Assembly (NCBI GenBank): GCA_947039455.1
Contig: CAMQZB010000003.1
Location: forward strand, 1 to 64,000
Source: an uncultured Clostridia bacterium
GTDB lineage: Bacteria; Bacillota; Clostridia; Christensenellales; CAMQZB01
Reading direction: 5' to 3'
Length of the DNA: 64,000 bases
Below are positions 16,756 through 26,118 of the stretch, piece by piece. Below the pieces are notes generated by a model. The model searched no databases, was not told where the DNA came from, and worked only from the letters and a program-made list of their open reading frames with translations. The position numbers and the translations under genes were made by a program. Position 1 is the stretch's first letter; the number at the start of each line of letters is the position of its first letter.

Positions 16756-17028
16756 ATGAAATATGATAATCTTGATATTGAGCACATGAACGTGGAAGAG
16801 ATTAGCCACAATGAGGTAGTTAGAAAGAAGCCAAGAGCTAAACTTTCATTATTTAAGAAAAAAAAGAAAGACCGTGATGTTTTTGACTATGTAATGTTGC
16901 AAATGGGAATAGCTTGTGGAATTCTTGGAATTTTGCTTGCGGTAAATGTTATGGTTGTGGGAGTAGAACCGATCAAAGCGGTATTTACTTCAGTTATGGC
17001 ATTATTTCAAGGTAGCATAGTGGTGTAA
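16756..17028 (+). CDS. Small membrane protein in the SpoIVFA position
   Basis: A 90-residue protein with a basic cytoplasmic N-terminus (Lys-rich around residues 28-39), a single membrane helix (about 48-68) and only about 20 residues beyond it. It lies 14 bases upstream of spoIVFB, where SpoIVFA normally sits. SpoIVFA is usually 200-270 residues, with one helix and a degenerate M23 peptidase domain outside. That domain is missing here. It may be a minimal SpoIVFA that anchors or restrains the protease (inference from position and topology). A GGAGGG ribosome binding site precedes the ATG. Confidence 0.6.
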   Translation: MKYDNLDIEHMNVEEISHNEVVRKKPRAKLSLFKKKKKDRDVFDYVMLQMGIACGILGILLAVNVMVVGVEPIKAVFTSVMALFQGSIVV

Positions 17029-17042
17029 TCAAGGTAGAAAAA

Positions 17043-17885
17043 TTGAAAATATTTAACGTTAAAATACACCCATTATTTTTAATATTTGGGTGTATTTCTA
17101 TTATTATGGGACAGGGGATTATCTTAATGGTGTACGTGGGGACATTGCTTGTGCATGAGTATGCCCATTATTTCATAGCGAAAGGTTGCGGATTGACCCT
17201 TGGCAGCACTTATCTTACGCCTTTTGGTGCAAGGCTTGTGGGGGATATGTTCACACTTCGTCCAGTTGATGAGATAAAAGTAGCGTTAGCTGGACCTTTG
17301 GCGAATTTAGTTATTACAACAGTGATTGTTGCGCTTTGGTGGGTGTTTCCAAGTATCTATCCATACACGGAAATCATCGCAATAGCCAATTTATCAACTG
17401 CAACAATAAACCTGTTCCCTTGCTATCCCCTAGACGGCGGAAGAATATTGTCCGTAGCTTTGAACATGAAGCTAAAGCGAGAAACCGCAGAACGTATAGT
17501 GTCCTTTGTGGGTATTAGCACTAGCGTTATGCTGTGTATTTTGTTCTTAATTTCAATTCAAGTACAAGTAAACACAACAATTTTAGTAATGGCAGTCTTT
17601 ATGTTTTTAGGAAGCGTTCTTGATCTAAAAAAAGACAGTCTTGCTAAAAGAATTATCGCAACCGCAAAAAATACTCAGTCAGAGGGTGGGCGTATAGTGA
17701 AAAAAGTCGCAGTACCACCAAATACTACGCTGTTTCAAATGGCTAAGTTTTTGGACTCAGCTTATATTTGCGAATTCGAAATTCAGGGTTTGCCTACTGG
17801 AAATATCAGTATCGGAGAGGAAAAACTGCGAAAACTTCTTGTAAGTGAAAATATATATAGTGAAATAGCTGGTATAATCAAATAG
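17043..17885 (+). CDS. spoIVFB: SpoIVFB-type site-2 metalloprotease
   Basis: A 280-residue intramembrane zinc protease of the M50 family, which in sporulation releases active sigma-K in the mother cell. Zinc motif HEYAH is near residues 38-42, with the third ligand in NLFPCYPLDGGRI (about 126-138). Five to six membrane helices are expected, and a C-terminal soluble CBS-like tail of about 75 residues follows residue 200. The start is TTG at 17043, with AAGGTAG seven bases before it. The first internal Met lies after the conserved HPLF, so TTG is required. It follows the small SpoIVFA-position gene. Confidence 0.9.
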   Translation: MKIFNVKIHPLFLIFGCISIIMGQGIILMVYVGTLLVHEYAHYFIAKGCGLTLGSTYLTPFGARLVGDMFTLRPVDEIKVALAGPLANLVITTVIVALWWVFPSIYPYTEIIAIANLSTATINLFPCYPLDGGRILSVALNMKLKRETAERIVSFVGISTSVMLCILFLISIQVQVNTTILVMAVFMFLGSVLDLKKDSLAKRIIATAKNTQSEGGRIVKKVAVPPNTTLFQMAKFLDSAYICEFEIQGLPTGNISIGEEKLRKLLVSENIYSEIAGIIK

Positions 17886-17961
17886 TTACTTTACAAAATC
17901 AAGTTCAATGTGTTAAAATTGACTAGATAAATATGATTTTGAAAGGATAATTAAACAATAT

Positions 17962-19767
17962 ATGACGGATTTAAATAAAAGATATGAAGAAATTTTAGCA
18001 AAAGCGCTAAAACCAGCAAGATATAGTGGCGGAGAGTACAACGTGAGTAATATTAAAGACAGCAAAGTGAAATTTTGCCTTTGCTTTCCTGACGTTTACG
18101 AAGTCGCAATCTCTAATCTTGGAAATAAAATAATTTACCATATGGTAAACGATTCAGAAAAGTTTTCATGTGAGAGATGTTACTCCCCTTGGACTGATAT
18201 GGCGGAGTTATTGCGTGCTGAAAAACTGCCTTTGTTTTCTCTTGAAACAAGGACTCCACTTGGTGAATTTGACCTTTTGGGCATGAGTTTGTCATACGAA
18301 ATGAGTTATACAAACGTACTTGAAATGCTTGATTTGTCAAATATTCCAATGGAATCTAAAAACAGATCGGAAAATGATCCACTGGTTTTCGCTGGCGGTA
18401 TTTGCGTAGTTAATCCTGAGCCGATAGCTAATTTTATGGACTTTTTTCTGTTAGGAGAAGGTGAAGTTAATCTTTTGCCGATACTTGAACTTATGGAAAA
18501 GAAGAAGAAAGAAAATTGGACTCGTGATGAGTTTTTGGCGAAAGTAGACGAAATTTCTTTTGCTTACGTTCCTAAGTTACACAATGAAATATTCGAAAAT
18601 GGCGTGTTTAAAGGTTTAGAAAATTCACCAATAATGACAAAAGCCATAGTTGAAGATTTCGACAATGCCTACTTCCCAACTAGCCAAATTGTACCAAACA
18701 TTCAAGCGGTGCATGACAGGGGCGTTTTGGAAGTTTTTCGTGGTTGTCCACGAGGTTGTAGATTTTGTCAAGCAAGTTTTTGTTACCGTCCAATCCGTTG
18801 TAAATCAAAAGATACTCTTTTGAAAGAGTGCGACGACATAATCAGTCAATGCGGTTTTGACGAAGTATCACTAAGTTCATTATCAACTGGTGACTATCCT
18901 GAAATTTTGCCACTAATTAAAGAAATGTCTGCCGTTACAAAACAAAAGGGCGTTAGATTATCTTTACCCTCTTTGCGACTTGATAGTTTTGACGAAGATT
19001 TTGTTACTGATATGAAAAAAACTGCCTCACTTACTTTTGCTCCAGAAGCTGGAACTCAACGTTTGAGAGATGTAATAAATAAAAACATAACAACAGAAGA
19101 GTTCGAAACTGCAATGAAACAAGCCTTCCGAGTAGGATATAAATCAGTGAAATTGTATTTCATGATTGGATTACCTACCGAAACGGACGAAGACATTGCG
19201 GGGATTTTTGCAATGACTAAACGTGTTAAAGAAATTTATAGCGAAGTAGTACATAGACGTGACGTGAGAGTTACTGCATCAGTTGCAAACTTTGTTCCTA
19301 AACCTTTCACACCTTTCCAATGGGAAGCACAAGACACTTTCGCTGAATTTGACAGAAAACACAGACTTCTAAAAGACCTGTTTTTCAAATCAGGGTTTGG
19401 ATTTAAATATCATGACACTTTCGTTTCAAAGCTTGAAAGCATATTTGCATCATGCGGAAGAAAAGCTGGTGATATCTTACTTGAAGGTTATAAAAACGGC
19501 TGTATTTTTGACGGTTGGTCAGAAAAGTTTAGCAAAGAAGGTTGGGAAAAAGCACTTGAAACTTGCGGTGCGGACATCGATCAAATGACAAGTGGGTTTG
19601 ACTATAACGACATTTTGCCATGGCAATTTGTTGATGTTGGAGTTACGGAAGAATTTTTTAAAGAAGAAAACGAAAGAAGCAAAGCGGACGCGGTAACTGG
19701 TGATTGTATGGAAAATTGCCTTGGTTGCGGTGCTGATAGATTGGGGGAATGCAAAACGTGTTGGTAA
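17962..19767 (+). CDS. B12-binding-domain radical SAM protein (TIGR03960 type)
   Basis: A 601-residue radical SAM enzyme of unknown reaction. The order is an N-terminal cobalamin-binding-like fold, then the iron-sulfur site FRGCPRGCRFCQ (about residues 259-270), then the SAM barrel with GEGE at about 167 and MIGLPTETDEDI (about 397-408). The Cys-rich C-terminus is CMENCLGCGADRLGECKTCW. It consistently precedes a DUF2344 gene and RNase G, and sometimes L21/L27, in Firmicutes. Here it overlaps the DUF2344 gene by 19 bases. Confidence 0.92.
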   Translation: MTDLNKRYEEILAKALKPARYSGGEYNVSNIKDSKVKFCLCFPDVYEVAISNLGNKIIYHMVNDSEKFSCERCYSPWTDMAELLRAEKLPLFSLETRTPLGEFDLLGMSLSYEMSYTNVLEMLDLSNIPMESKNRSENDPLVFAGGICVVNPEPIANFMDFFLLGEGEVNLLPILELMEKKKKENWTRDEFLAKVDEISFAYVPKLHNEIFENGVFKGLENSPIMTKAIVEDFDNAYFPTSQIVPNIQAVHDRGVLEVFRGCPRGCRFCQASFCYRPIRCKSKDTLLKECDDIISQCGFDEVSLSSLSTGDYPEILPLIKEMSAVTKQKGVRLSLPSLRLDSFDEDFVTDMKKTASLTFAPEAGTQRLRDVINKNITTEEFETAMKQAFRVGYKSVKLYFMIGLPTETDEDIAGIFAMTKRVKEIYSEVVHRRDVRVTASVANFVPKPFTPFQWEAQDTFAEFDRKHRLLKDLFFKSGFGFKYHDTFVSKLESIFASCGRKAGDILLEGYKNGCIFDGWSEKFSKEGWEKALETCGADIDQMTSGFDYNDILPWQFVDVGVTEEFFKEENERSKADAVTGDCMENCLGCGADRLGECKTCW

Positions 19768-20393
19768 TTAAATATACAAAAAATAGTACAAGCAAGTACA
19801 TTTCTCATCTTGATATGTTAAAACACATTCAAAGAACTCTACGCCGTGCTGAAATACAAATGAATTTTTCGCTAGGGTTCAACCCTCATGAATTACTATT
19901 TTTCGCACCAGCTGCCCCAACTGGAGTTGCATCTCTAGTGGAATACGTAACCGTTGGTTCAAACATGACAGCGGAGGGACTTACTGAAAAATTCAATGCA
20001 GTTTCTATCGGTGGTGTAATTGCGGAATATATTCTTCACAAAGAAGTAAACCCAAATCTAGCAGCAAAAGCTACCTATGCGGAATACGAAATGCCATACA
20101 GCAAAGAACTTTTTGATGCGTTAACTACTGCTTTTTCTAAGGAAAATTTCGAAATTTCTTACGAGCAAAAGGGCAATATAATAGTAAAAGATGTTCGAGA
20201 TATGATGTGTTCATTTGAACATTGTGAAGATAAAATAAAAATAATTATCGCTATCGGAAGCAAAACATTGCGTCCTGACCGATTGCTTTTAGCACTTGGG
20301 TTCGATATTATTTCTGAAGTGGTAAAGACTAAACTGTTTATGGGTGATCAAAAAAATCTCATTGACGTAGATGATTTTTTACATGGAGTATAA
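19749..20393 (+). CDS. DUF2344 / TIGR03936 family protein
   Basis: A 214-residue protein starting YTKNSTSKYISHLDMLKHIQ (from about residue 9), the signature opening (kYISHLD). LRRAEIQMNFSLGFNPHE follows. The family is found fused to or beside TIGR03960 radical SAM proteins, implying a joint reaction that may concern tRNA or rRNA. It overlaps the radical SAM gene by 19 bases and ends six bases before RNase G, so all three are co-transcribed. Confidence 0.9.
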   Translation: MQNVLVIKYTKNSTSKYISHLDMLKHIQRTLRRAEIQMNFSLGFNPHELLFFAPAAPTGVASLVEYVTVGSNMTAEGLTEKFNAVSIGGVIAEYILHKEVNPNLAAKATYAEYEMPYSKELFDALTTAFSKENFEISYEQKGNIIVKDVRDMMCSFEHCEDKIKIIIAIGSKTLRPDRLLLALGFDIISEVVKTKLFMGDQKNLIDVDDFLHGV

Positions 20394-20399
20394 AATATA

Positions 20400-21905
20400 A
20401 TGGTTAAAGAAGTTTATATAAGCACCAGAGGTGGCACTCATGCGGTTGCACTTTTAAAAGACGGAAAGCTAATTGAATTTAACAGTGAAAGCGAAAAAGA
20501 CGGGTCTATTATTGGCAATATTTGCAAAGGTAGAGTTGAGCAAGTTTTAGTTGGAATGCAAGCCGCTTTTGTGAATATTGGTAGACGAAAAAACGGTTAT
20601 CTTTATTTAACCGATACTTATATCGATGGACAGGACTTGTCAGAGTCTCAAGAAATTTTTATGAACAAAGCTCTTGATGCTAAGATCGGTGACGAAATTT
20701 TAGTTCAAATTGCTAAGACTGAAATAGGTTTAAAAGGCGCAAGATTAACGCCTAACTTATCATTAGCTGGTAGATTTGTAGTCTATATGCCATACGTGAA
20801 TTACATAGGCGTTTCAAGGAAAATTACCGAAGAATCCGAGCGTTTACGTTTAACAAATTTCATTGAAAACCTAGAAGAAAAAAACGGTGGTTACATAATA
20901 AGAACCGCATGTCAACAAGCAAGTGAAAGCGATATTCTTGCTGAAACAGTCCGTTTACAAAGACGATTTCAACGTATATTAGCTTACAGCGAATCCGTTC
21001 CTGCAAAGTCCGTAATATGGAGCGAGGGGTTGATTCTTGAGCGTGTAGTACGTGATCTAGTTGGAAAATTTGTAGAAAAAATAATAGTTGATGATGTGGG
21101 AACTTACAAGAAAATGCAAGATTTAATGCATGATTACGGTTTTTCTTCTGACATACTGGAAATGTACAAAAAAGACAATGTTGATTTATTTAATTTCTAT
21201 GGTGTCACAGGTCAAGCATTACGGATTTTAGACAGCCGTGTTGACCTTGACAACGGCGCATACTTAATAATCGAACACACCGAAGCTCTAACTGTTATTG
21301 ATGTAAACACAGGTAGTTATGTTGGCGAAACCAGTCTTGAAGAGACGGTTTTTAAAACCAACTGCATGGCGGCAAAGGCTATTGCTTCCCAACTTCGTTT
21401 ACGTAATATTGGCGGAATTATCATAGTGGATTTCATTGACATGATTCAAGATGAGCATAAAGCTAAGCTGATGGAACTACTATCAGAAGAAGTTAAGCGT
21501 GATCGTGTTCGCACAACAGTTGTGAGCATGACATCACTTGGGCTTGTGGAAATTACTAGAAAAAAATACCGCAATGAAATGAAACAAACTTTATCTAAGC
21601 CTTGCAAGGCTTGCGGTGGTAAAGGGTATATTATGACAAACGAAATTCTTGCTACTGTTATTCGTAAGAAAATTTTCGATATCTTCGCAACCAATTCTAC
21701 CACTTCGGTGCTGATTTATGTGAATAATCAAAATATGATAGATTTCGTTGAAAACAATGCTTTTACTTTCGAAATATCCGTTTTCTGGCAAGGTAAACGT
21801 ATCTATGTTGCCAGCGACAACTCTTTCGCTAACGATCAATACCATATCAAATACTTCAACACCGAAGTTGTAGAACTCCCTACCGACGCTCAAATCTTAG
21901 TTTAA
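20400..21905 (+). CDS. rng: Ribonuclease G / E family endoribonuclease
   Basis: A 501-residue RNase G family enzyme that cleaves single-stranded A/U-rich RNA, as in 16S rRNA 5' maturation and mRNA decay. The S1 domain is N-terminal (about residues 36-115, with GNICKGRVEQVLVGMQAAFVNIG). The catalytic DNase I-like region holds the metal-binding aspartates in VIDVNTGSYVG and IIVDFIDM. The zinc-link CKACGGKG is near residues 402-409. It has no RNase E-type C-terminal scaffold. It is last in the radical SAM-DUF2344-rng operon. In related genomes rplU-rpmA often follow, but here they are 24 kb away. Confidence 0.93.
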   Translation: MVKEVYISTRGGTHAVALLKDGKLIEFNSESEKDGSIIGNICKGRVEQVLVGMQAAFVNIGRRKNGYLYLTDTYIDGQDLSESQEIFMNKALDAKIGDEILVQIAKTEIGLKGARLTPNLSLAGRFVVYMPYVNYIGVSRKITEESERLRLTNFIENLEEKNGGYIIRTACQQASESDILAETVRLQRRFQRILAYSESVPAKSVIWSEGLILERVVRDLVGKFVEKIIVDDVGTYKKMQDLMHDYGFSSDILEMYKKDNVDLFNFYGVTGQALRILDSRVDLDNGAYLIIEHTEALTVIDVNTGSYVGETSLEETVFKTNCMAAKAIASQLRLRNIGGIIIVDFIDMIQDEHKAKLMELLSEEVKRDRVRTTVVSMTSLGLVEITRKKYRNEMKQTLSKPCKACGGKGYIMTNEILATVIRKKIFDIFATNSTTSVLIYVNNQNMIDFVENNAFTFEISVFWQGKRIYVASDNSFANDQYHIKYFNTEVVELPTDAQILV

Positions 21906-21928
21906 CTCTTAGTGTTTGTTTAGTTGTT

Positions 21929-22035
21929 AAGTGAAATGGGGTTTCACCCCAAACCCCACAAGGGCTTTGCCCCTTGACCCCACAAGGGTTTCACCCCTTG
22001 ACCCCACAAGGAGCTTAGCCCCTTGACCCGTTTAT
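21929..22035 (+). repeat. GC-rich dispersed repeat, copy 6 with three internal modules
   Basis: AAGTGAAATGGGG and a GGGG/CCCC hairpin, followed by three tandem 24-25-bp modules (21954-21977, 21978-22001, 22002-22026). Each module reads CCCCACAAGG, then a short variable part, then CCCCTTGA. It ends with CCCGTTTATGAG as in copy 1. A small related palindrome is at 22162-22185. Confidence 0.85.
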
Positions 22036-22103
22036 GAGTTGGGGTTTGGTGCTGACGCTACTGAATGTGGGTGATTTATTTAGGATTTTGAAATTAGATG
22101 TAA

Positions 22104-22143
22104 AAAATTCCCCACTTTCCTTGGTTGGAAAGTGGGGAATTTT
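22104..22143. terminator. Bidirectional terminator between rng and lepB
   Basis: A perfect 17-bp stem (22104-22120 with 22127-22143) with A and T tails on either side. The rest of 22144-22237 holds short direct repeats of TTACTTCGTAATGGA and no gene. Confidence 0.85.
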
Positions 22144-22237
22144 GGTTTTTAATTATTTATTTAGGGATGGCGAATCGCCATTTTACTTCGTAATGGATTA
22201 CTTCGTAATGGATTACTTGTAATTTACTTTGTATTTA

Positions 22238-22789
22238 TTATTTGGTGATGGCGGATTGTTTGTCTAGGCCTACGATTTTTCCTAGGACGGCAGAGATTTG
22301 GACAGGGCCGAACTCGCTGCTGTCACGACTTACAAGGCGATTGTCGCCAAGTACGTAGATTGTGTTTTCGGGTATTGTTGTAGGGGGTATTGATATATTA
22401 GTGCTATTGATATAGTTTTCTGGGAATGATTGGTTGAAAACTTCGCCGTTCTCAGTATAGGTAATGTGAAGAATTCCGTTTTCATCTATTTCAATAGTAT
22501 CGCCAGCCAAGCCGATAACACGTTTAATCAATTTTTTATCAGCATCTTCAACGTCTTGAAACACAATAATATCAAATCTGTCGATATTTTGTGATTTCAA
22601 TAGAGTGACAGTGTCGCCGTGAGCAATAGTTGGAAACATGCTAGTATGTTGAACAAGAATAGTTTCAAAGAGAAACATTTTTCCTACCATAAAAACGCAC
22701 AAAATAGAAAGCACCACAATGATTATGTTAAGGTGCCTAGTGTTTTTAGGTTTAGCAACAGTTTCAGTTGTATTTTCGTTATTATTCAT
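22238..22789 (-). CDS. lepB: Signal peptidase I
   Basis: A 183-residue type I signal peptidase (family S26), membrane-anchored with the active site outside, cleaving secretory signal peptides. One membrane helix lies at about residues 21-42. The catalytic Ser is in HTSMFPT (about 48-54), the Lys in KRVIGLAGD (about 88-96), and the box GDNRLVSRDSSEFGP (about 148-162) is typical. It starts three bases after the hydrolase gene on the same strand, so the two are co-transcribed. Confidence 0.93.
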   Translation of the reverse strand: MNNNENTTETVAKPKNTRHLNIIIVVLSILCVFMVGKMFLFETILVQHTSMFPTIAHGDTVTLLKSQNIDRFDIIVFQDVEDADKKLIKRVIGLAGDTIEIDENGILHITYTENGEVFNQSFPENYINSTNISIPPTTIPENTIYVLGDNRLVSRDSSEFGPVQISAVLGKIVGLDKQSAITK

Positions 22790-22792
22790 AAA

Positions 22793-24481
22793 TTAAATCC
22801 AAAGAAGGTTGTTAAGAACAAAAGGTTCGTCATTTTTGAACATTATCATAGTGATAAAGCTCCATGAAGTTAAAGAAACCTTACTATCATCTTTAAAGTC
22901 ATTTAGTTCCAAGCGAAAGTTTTGCCACAAGTCGCCACCAAAAGCGTGCAACTCTGCGGTATAAATAGCCTCATTTTCTTCGTCAATATTACATAAAACA
23001 ACAACTTTTAGAGTTTGTGGTAAAGGTGAGTTGATGTCCATAACAAGGATATCTCCAACTTCACCAGAAAAACGTTTGTTGTTTAGTTTAAAAGTAGACA
23101 AGTTTAGTCTTGAAGTAATTCCACTGATACCGTCATGCGCTTCGTTCATGTAAACCAAAGGTTTAGAGGAAAAAGTGCTGTCCGCATCGTATTTATCTAG
23201 ATCGGTTACAGCAGTGAACGCGTCCACTTCCATAAAACCGTTGTAAATCAAGTTTTCTTTCACAAGTTTTTTAGTAATCCCAAGCTCGGAAGGTTCAATA
23301 GCAAGGTAGTTTGAAGAAACAGTAAAGCCGTTTTTAAATTCTACATTGCAGAAAGCAAAAAGAGTTTCGTTGCTGTCGCCAATATCAAGAGTACCCACAA
23401 AAGCGTCGCCACCAAGTGTAAGTTCACGTTCTTGCCAAGAGCGAGCTGAAGGGATAACAGTTCCCTCAGCGAAGTAAAGTTTACAGTTATTAACTTCTTG
23501 AGGAGTGTCGATATCGCAATGACAAAGCAATTTGCCATCAAAGTTTTCTAGTTTAATAATAGGTTTTTCAGGAAAAGGACGACCTAAGTTTCCAAGATGA
23601 CTGTTAAGCCAAATTCGAAGGTCTTTTGTACCCTTGTAGCCAATTTTGTTTATCATGTTTGGAGAAACCAAAACACCAGAAGTAATTGCACCGTTAATAC
23701 GAGCCATTGAATCAAAAGCTCTGTCAAGGTTGCAAAGTTTATCGTTTGAAGCTGTAAGATACAGCATAGGAACTTTTAAATAAGGTGCATAAGATTGCGG
23801 AGCAATTCCAGCAATATAAGAAGCACGCTCAGTGTTTAAATTTTCAATACCACTCTCAACGGAGTATTTGTAGTTTTTTCCGTACTCATTCCAGCCAGCG
23901 TAAAACAAAGTTACCGCACAAGCCAAATCAGGTTCAACAGCGGATAAATGCCACGCAACGGTAGAACCGCCACGAATACCAACGCAAGCCACGTTGTTTC
24001 CGTCAACTTCATTACAAGTTTTCAAGAAAGCAAGACCGTAGCGATTAACTAAAGTCCATTGGAAAGCAGAAGTATCACGAGGATCATTTTCCGATTGGTA
24101 TAAATGAGTATCAGCCAAAGCAAGGTTAGCGTATTCGATTTCGTCAGGATAGAAAGTGTATTTTCCGCTAGCGGATTTACCGTTAGTATCGCATATAAAA
24201 ACACCAAAGCCCATTTTTAAAAAATAGTCAATGTAACTTTTGTCAATTCCGTCTTTTTGATCGTTGCAAACTAAAACCACAGGCGCTTTTTCGTTTTTCT
24301 TTGGGTATGCAAGTATAGAAAAAATTCTAGTAACACCAGTGCTAGTTTTAACGCCGTTAAAAAATATTTCCTTATAAAAACCGTGTTCCAGTTCATATTC
24401 TTTAGAAATAGTTTCAGCGAAGTTATCGGATTTAATTGTGATATTTGACCAGACTTCCTCTGGTGACATAAGTATTGCCAT
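22793..24481 (-). CDS. Alpha/beta-hydrolase-fold protein, possible degenerate active site
   Basis: A 562-residue protein. The first about 290 residues resemble alpha/beta hydrolases of the acetyl-xylan-esterase/dienelactone type. VVLVCNDQ is at about 69, VFICDTNG at about 94, and a nucleophile-elbow region reads VACVGIRGGSTVAWHLS (about 164-180). The expected G-x-S-x-G is not present: the Ser that normally precedes RGG is missing. A possible acid lies in TASNDKLCN. The C-terminal about 270 residues look beta-rich and are not recognised. No signal peptide is seen. It is upstream of lepB in a two-gene minus-strand unit. Confidence 0.6.
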   Translation of the reverse strand: MAILMSPEEVWSNITIKSDNFAETISKEYELEHGFYKEIFFNGVKTSTGVTRIFSILAYPKKNEKAPVVLVCNDQKDGIDKSYIDYFLKMGFGVFICDTNGKSASGKYTFYPDEIEYANLALADTHLYQSENDPRDTSAFQWTLVNRYGLAFLKTCNEVDGNNVACVGIRGGSTVAWHLSAVEPDLACAVTLFYAGWNEYGKNYKYSVESGIENLNTERASYIAGIAPQSYAPYLKVPMLYLTASNDKLCNLDRAFDSMARINGAITSGVLVSPNMINKIGYKGTKDLRIWLNSHLGNLGRPFPEKPIIKLENFDGKLLCHCDIDTPQEVNNCKLYFAEGTVIPSARSWQERELTLGGDAFVGTLDIGDSNETLFAFCNVEFKNGFTVSSNYLAIEPSELGITKKLVKENLIYNGFMEVDAFTAVTDLDKYDADSTFSSKPLVYMNEAHDGISGITSRLNLSTFKLNNKRFSGEVGDILVMDINSPLPQTLKVVVLCNIDEENEAIYTAELHAFGGDLWQNFRLELNDFKDDSKVSLTSWSFITMIMFKNDEPFVLNNLLWI

Positions 24482-24659
24482 GTTACCTCATTTTATTGTA
24501 TCAATAATTTTCAAAATTTCTTGCAAAAAGCAGTAAATATATGATATCATATAAAAGTACTAAATTTAACAGCTAATTATTGTAAATTGATTGTAGTATA
24601 CCATAATTTACAGTAAATAACAATTAATTCAAAGAAATTTACATTGAGATGGAGAAATA

Positions 24660-26111
24660 ATGATTAAAAATTCAAACAATGCAGTTAGATTGTCGCCTGA
24701 ATACATCATGGGTGGTTTCACGACAGTTGATAATATTTTTATATGCGAGTATATGCGAAAGGCTGATGTTAATGACACAAAAATATATTTATATGCACTT
24801 TATCTAGCGCACATGGGTATTCCGTCGGACATCACAGCCTTTACTTCTTACCTTGATATAAAGGAAGAAGAAGTTTTAAAGTCATTTGAGTATTGGCAAG
24901 ATGTGGGACTTGTGGACGTGCATTGCACCGATCCTCTTGATGTGGTTTTCCACCCAATTTCTAACAGCGTAGTAAAACCTAGAAAAATCAAGCCAGGAAA
25001 ATACAATGATTTCAATAAACAGTTACAGCATATGTTGTCAGGGCGTATGTTGTCACCAAATGAATTTATCGAGTACTACAACGTTATTGAACTTTACCAC
25101 ATGGCTCCAGAAGCATTGCTTTTGATAATCTCATACTGTGTAAAAGCCAAAGGTAACAATATCGGCGTAAGATATATTACTCAAACTGCAAAAAACTTTG
25201 CTTACAAAAAATTGCTAACAATGAAAGCCGTTGAGCAAGAGCTTGACGATTATTCATTGCAAACTGGCGATATTTCTGATGTAATGAAGAAACTTGGAGT
25301 GAAGAAGAAAGTTGAAATTGAAGACAATGAATTCTATAAAAAGTGGATATCAATGGGCTTCGACAAAAACGGTATTCTTTCAGCAGCATCAACTTGCAAA
25401 GGGGTTGGCGGAACAGTGAAAAAGTTGGACAGCGTAATTTTCGAACTGTATCAATACAAGAAATTCTCCGAAAAAGAAATTCTTGACTTCGCAAAAAGCA
25501 AACTTGAAGTACGTGGTCTTGCTATTGAAATCAACAAAGCTCTTTCAATTTACCATCAATCGCTAGATGCGGAAATCAATACTTATATTCTTAAATGGTT
25601 AGAGCTTGGATTCTCTAACGAAATGCTAGTTAAAATAGCGGACTTCTGTTTTCAAAACGATTTACGTACTCTAATCGACATGAACGACTGGATTCTCAAG
25701 TTTGTAAAACTTGGAATTATTACAGTTGAAGATTTTGATGGGTATATTCAAGTATTGTCAAATCGTGATGAAAATATCAAAATACTTTTCGAGAAATTAG
25801 AATTAAGCAGAAGAATCAATGACCACGATAGAAAATTCTTTGGAAAGTTTGAAGATTTAGGCTTTACTTTAGAAATGATTTTACTAGCAGGCGAACTTTC
25901 TTCTAACGCGGACAGACCTTTTCCTTATATGTTGTCAATTTTAACAAGTTGGAAAAACAACAATATTTATACTGTGGACAAGGCAAAAGAAAAAGCGGGT
26001 AGTGTTTCTACCGCAAGTAAGCCGAAGAAAAATGACATGGTAGAGCATAACTATTCAAAAGAACAGTTAAATGCAGTTATGACTTCAATTGAAGATTTAG
26101 ATATTAAATAG
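24660..26111 (+). CDS. DnaD-domain replication initiation protein
   Basis: A 483-residue protein with an N-terminal winged-helix region and two DnaD-like (DnaB_2) signatures. The first is YITQTAKNFAYKKLLT (about residues 178-193) and the second FPYMLSILTSWKNNNIYT (about 425-442). Such proteins act with DnaB/DnaI in loading the replicative helicase in Firmicutes. It is followed seven bases later by a DnaI/DnaC-like ATPase gene, supporting a helicase-loading pair. It is divergent from the hydrolase-lepB unit. Confidence 0.85.
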   Translation: MIKNSNNAVRLSPEYIMGGFTTVDNIFICEYMRKADVNDTKIYLYALYLAHMGIPSDITAFTSYLDIKEEEVLKSFEYWQDVGLVDVHCTDPLDVVFHPISNSVVKPRKIKPGKYNDFNKQLQHMLSGRMLSPNEFIEYYNVIELYHMAPEALLLIISYCVKAKGNNIGVRYITQTAKNFAYKKLLTMKAVEQELDDYSLQTGDISDVMKKLGVKKKVEIEDNEFYKKWISMGFDKNGILSAASTCKGVGGTVKKLDSVIFELYQYKKFSEKEILDFAKSKLEVRGLAIEINKALSIYHQSLDAEINTYILKWLELGFSNEMLVKIADFCFQNDLRTLIDMNDWILKFVKLGIITVEDFDGYIQVLSNRDENIKILFEKLELSRRINDHDRKFFGKFEDLGFTLEMILLAGELSSNADRPFPYMLSILTSWKNNNIYTVDKAKEKAGSVSTASKPKKNDMVEHNYSKEQLNAVMTSIEDLDIK

Positions 26112-26118
26112 GTGATTT

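Noticed and set aside
22034..22222. 62-codon plus-strand reading frame
   Set aside because: Reads through the dispersed repeat and a terminator hairpin, with no supporting ribosome binding site or conserved look.
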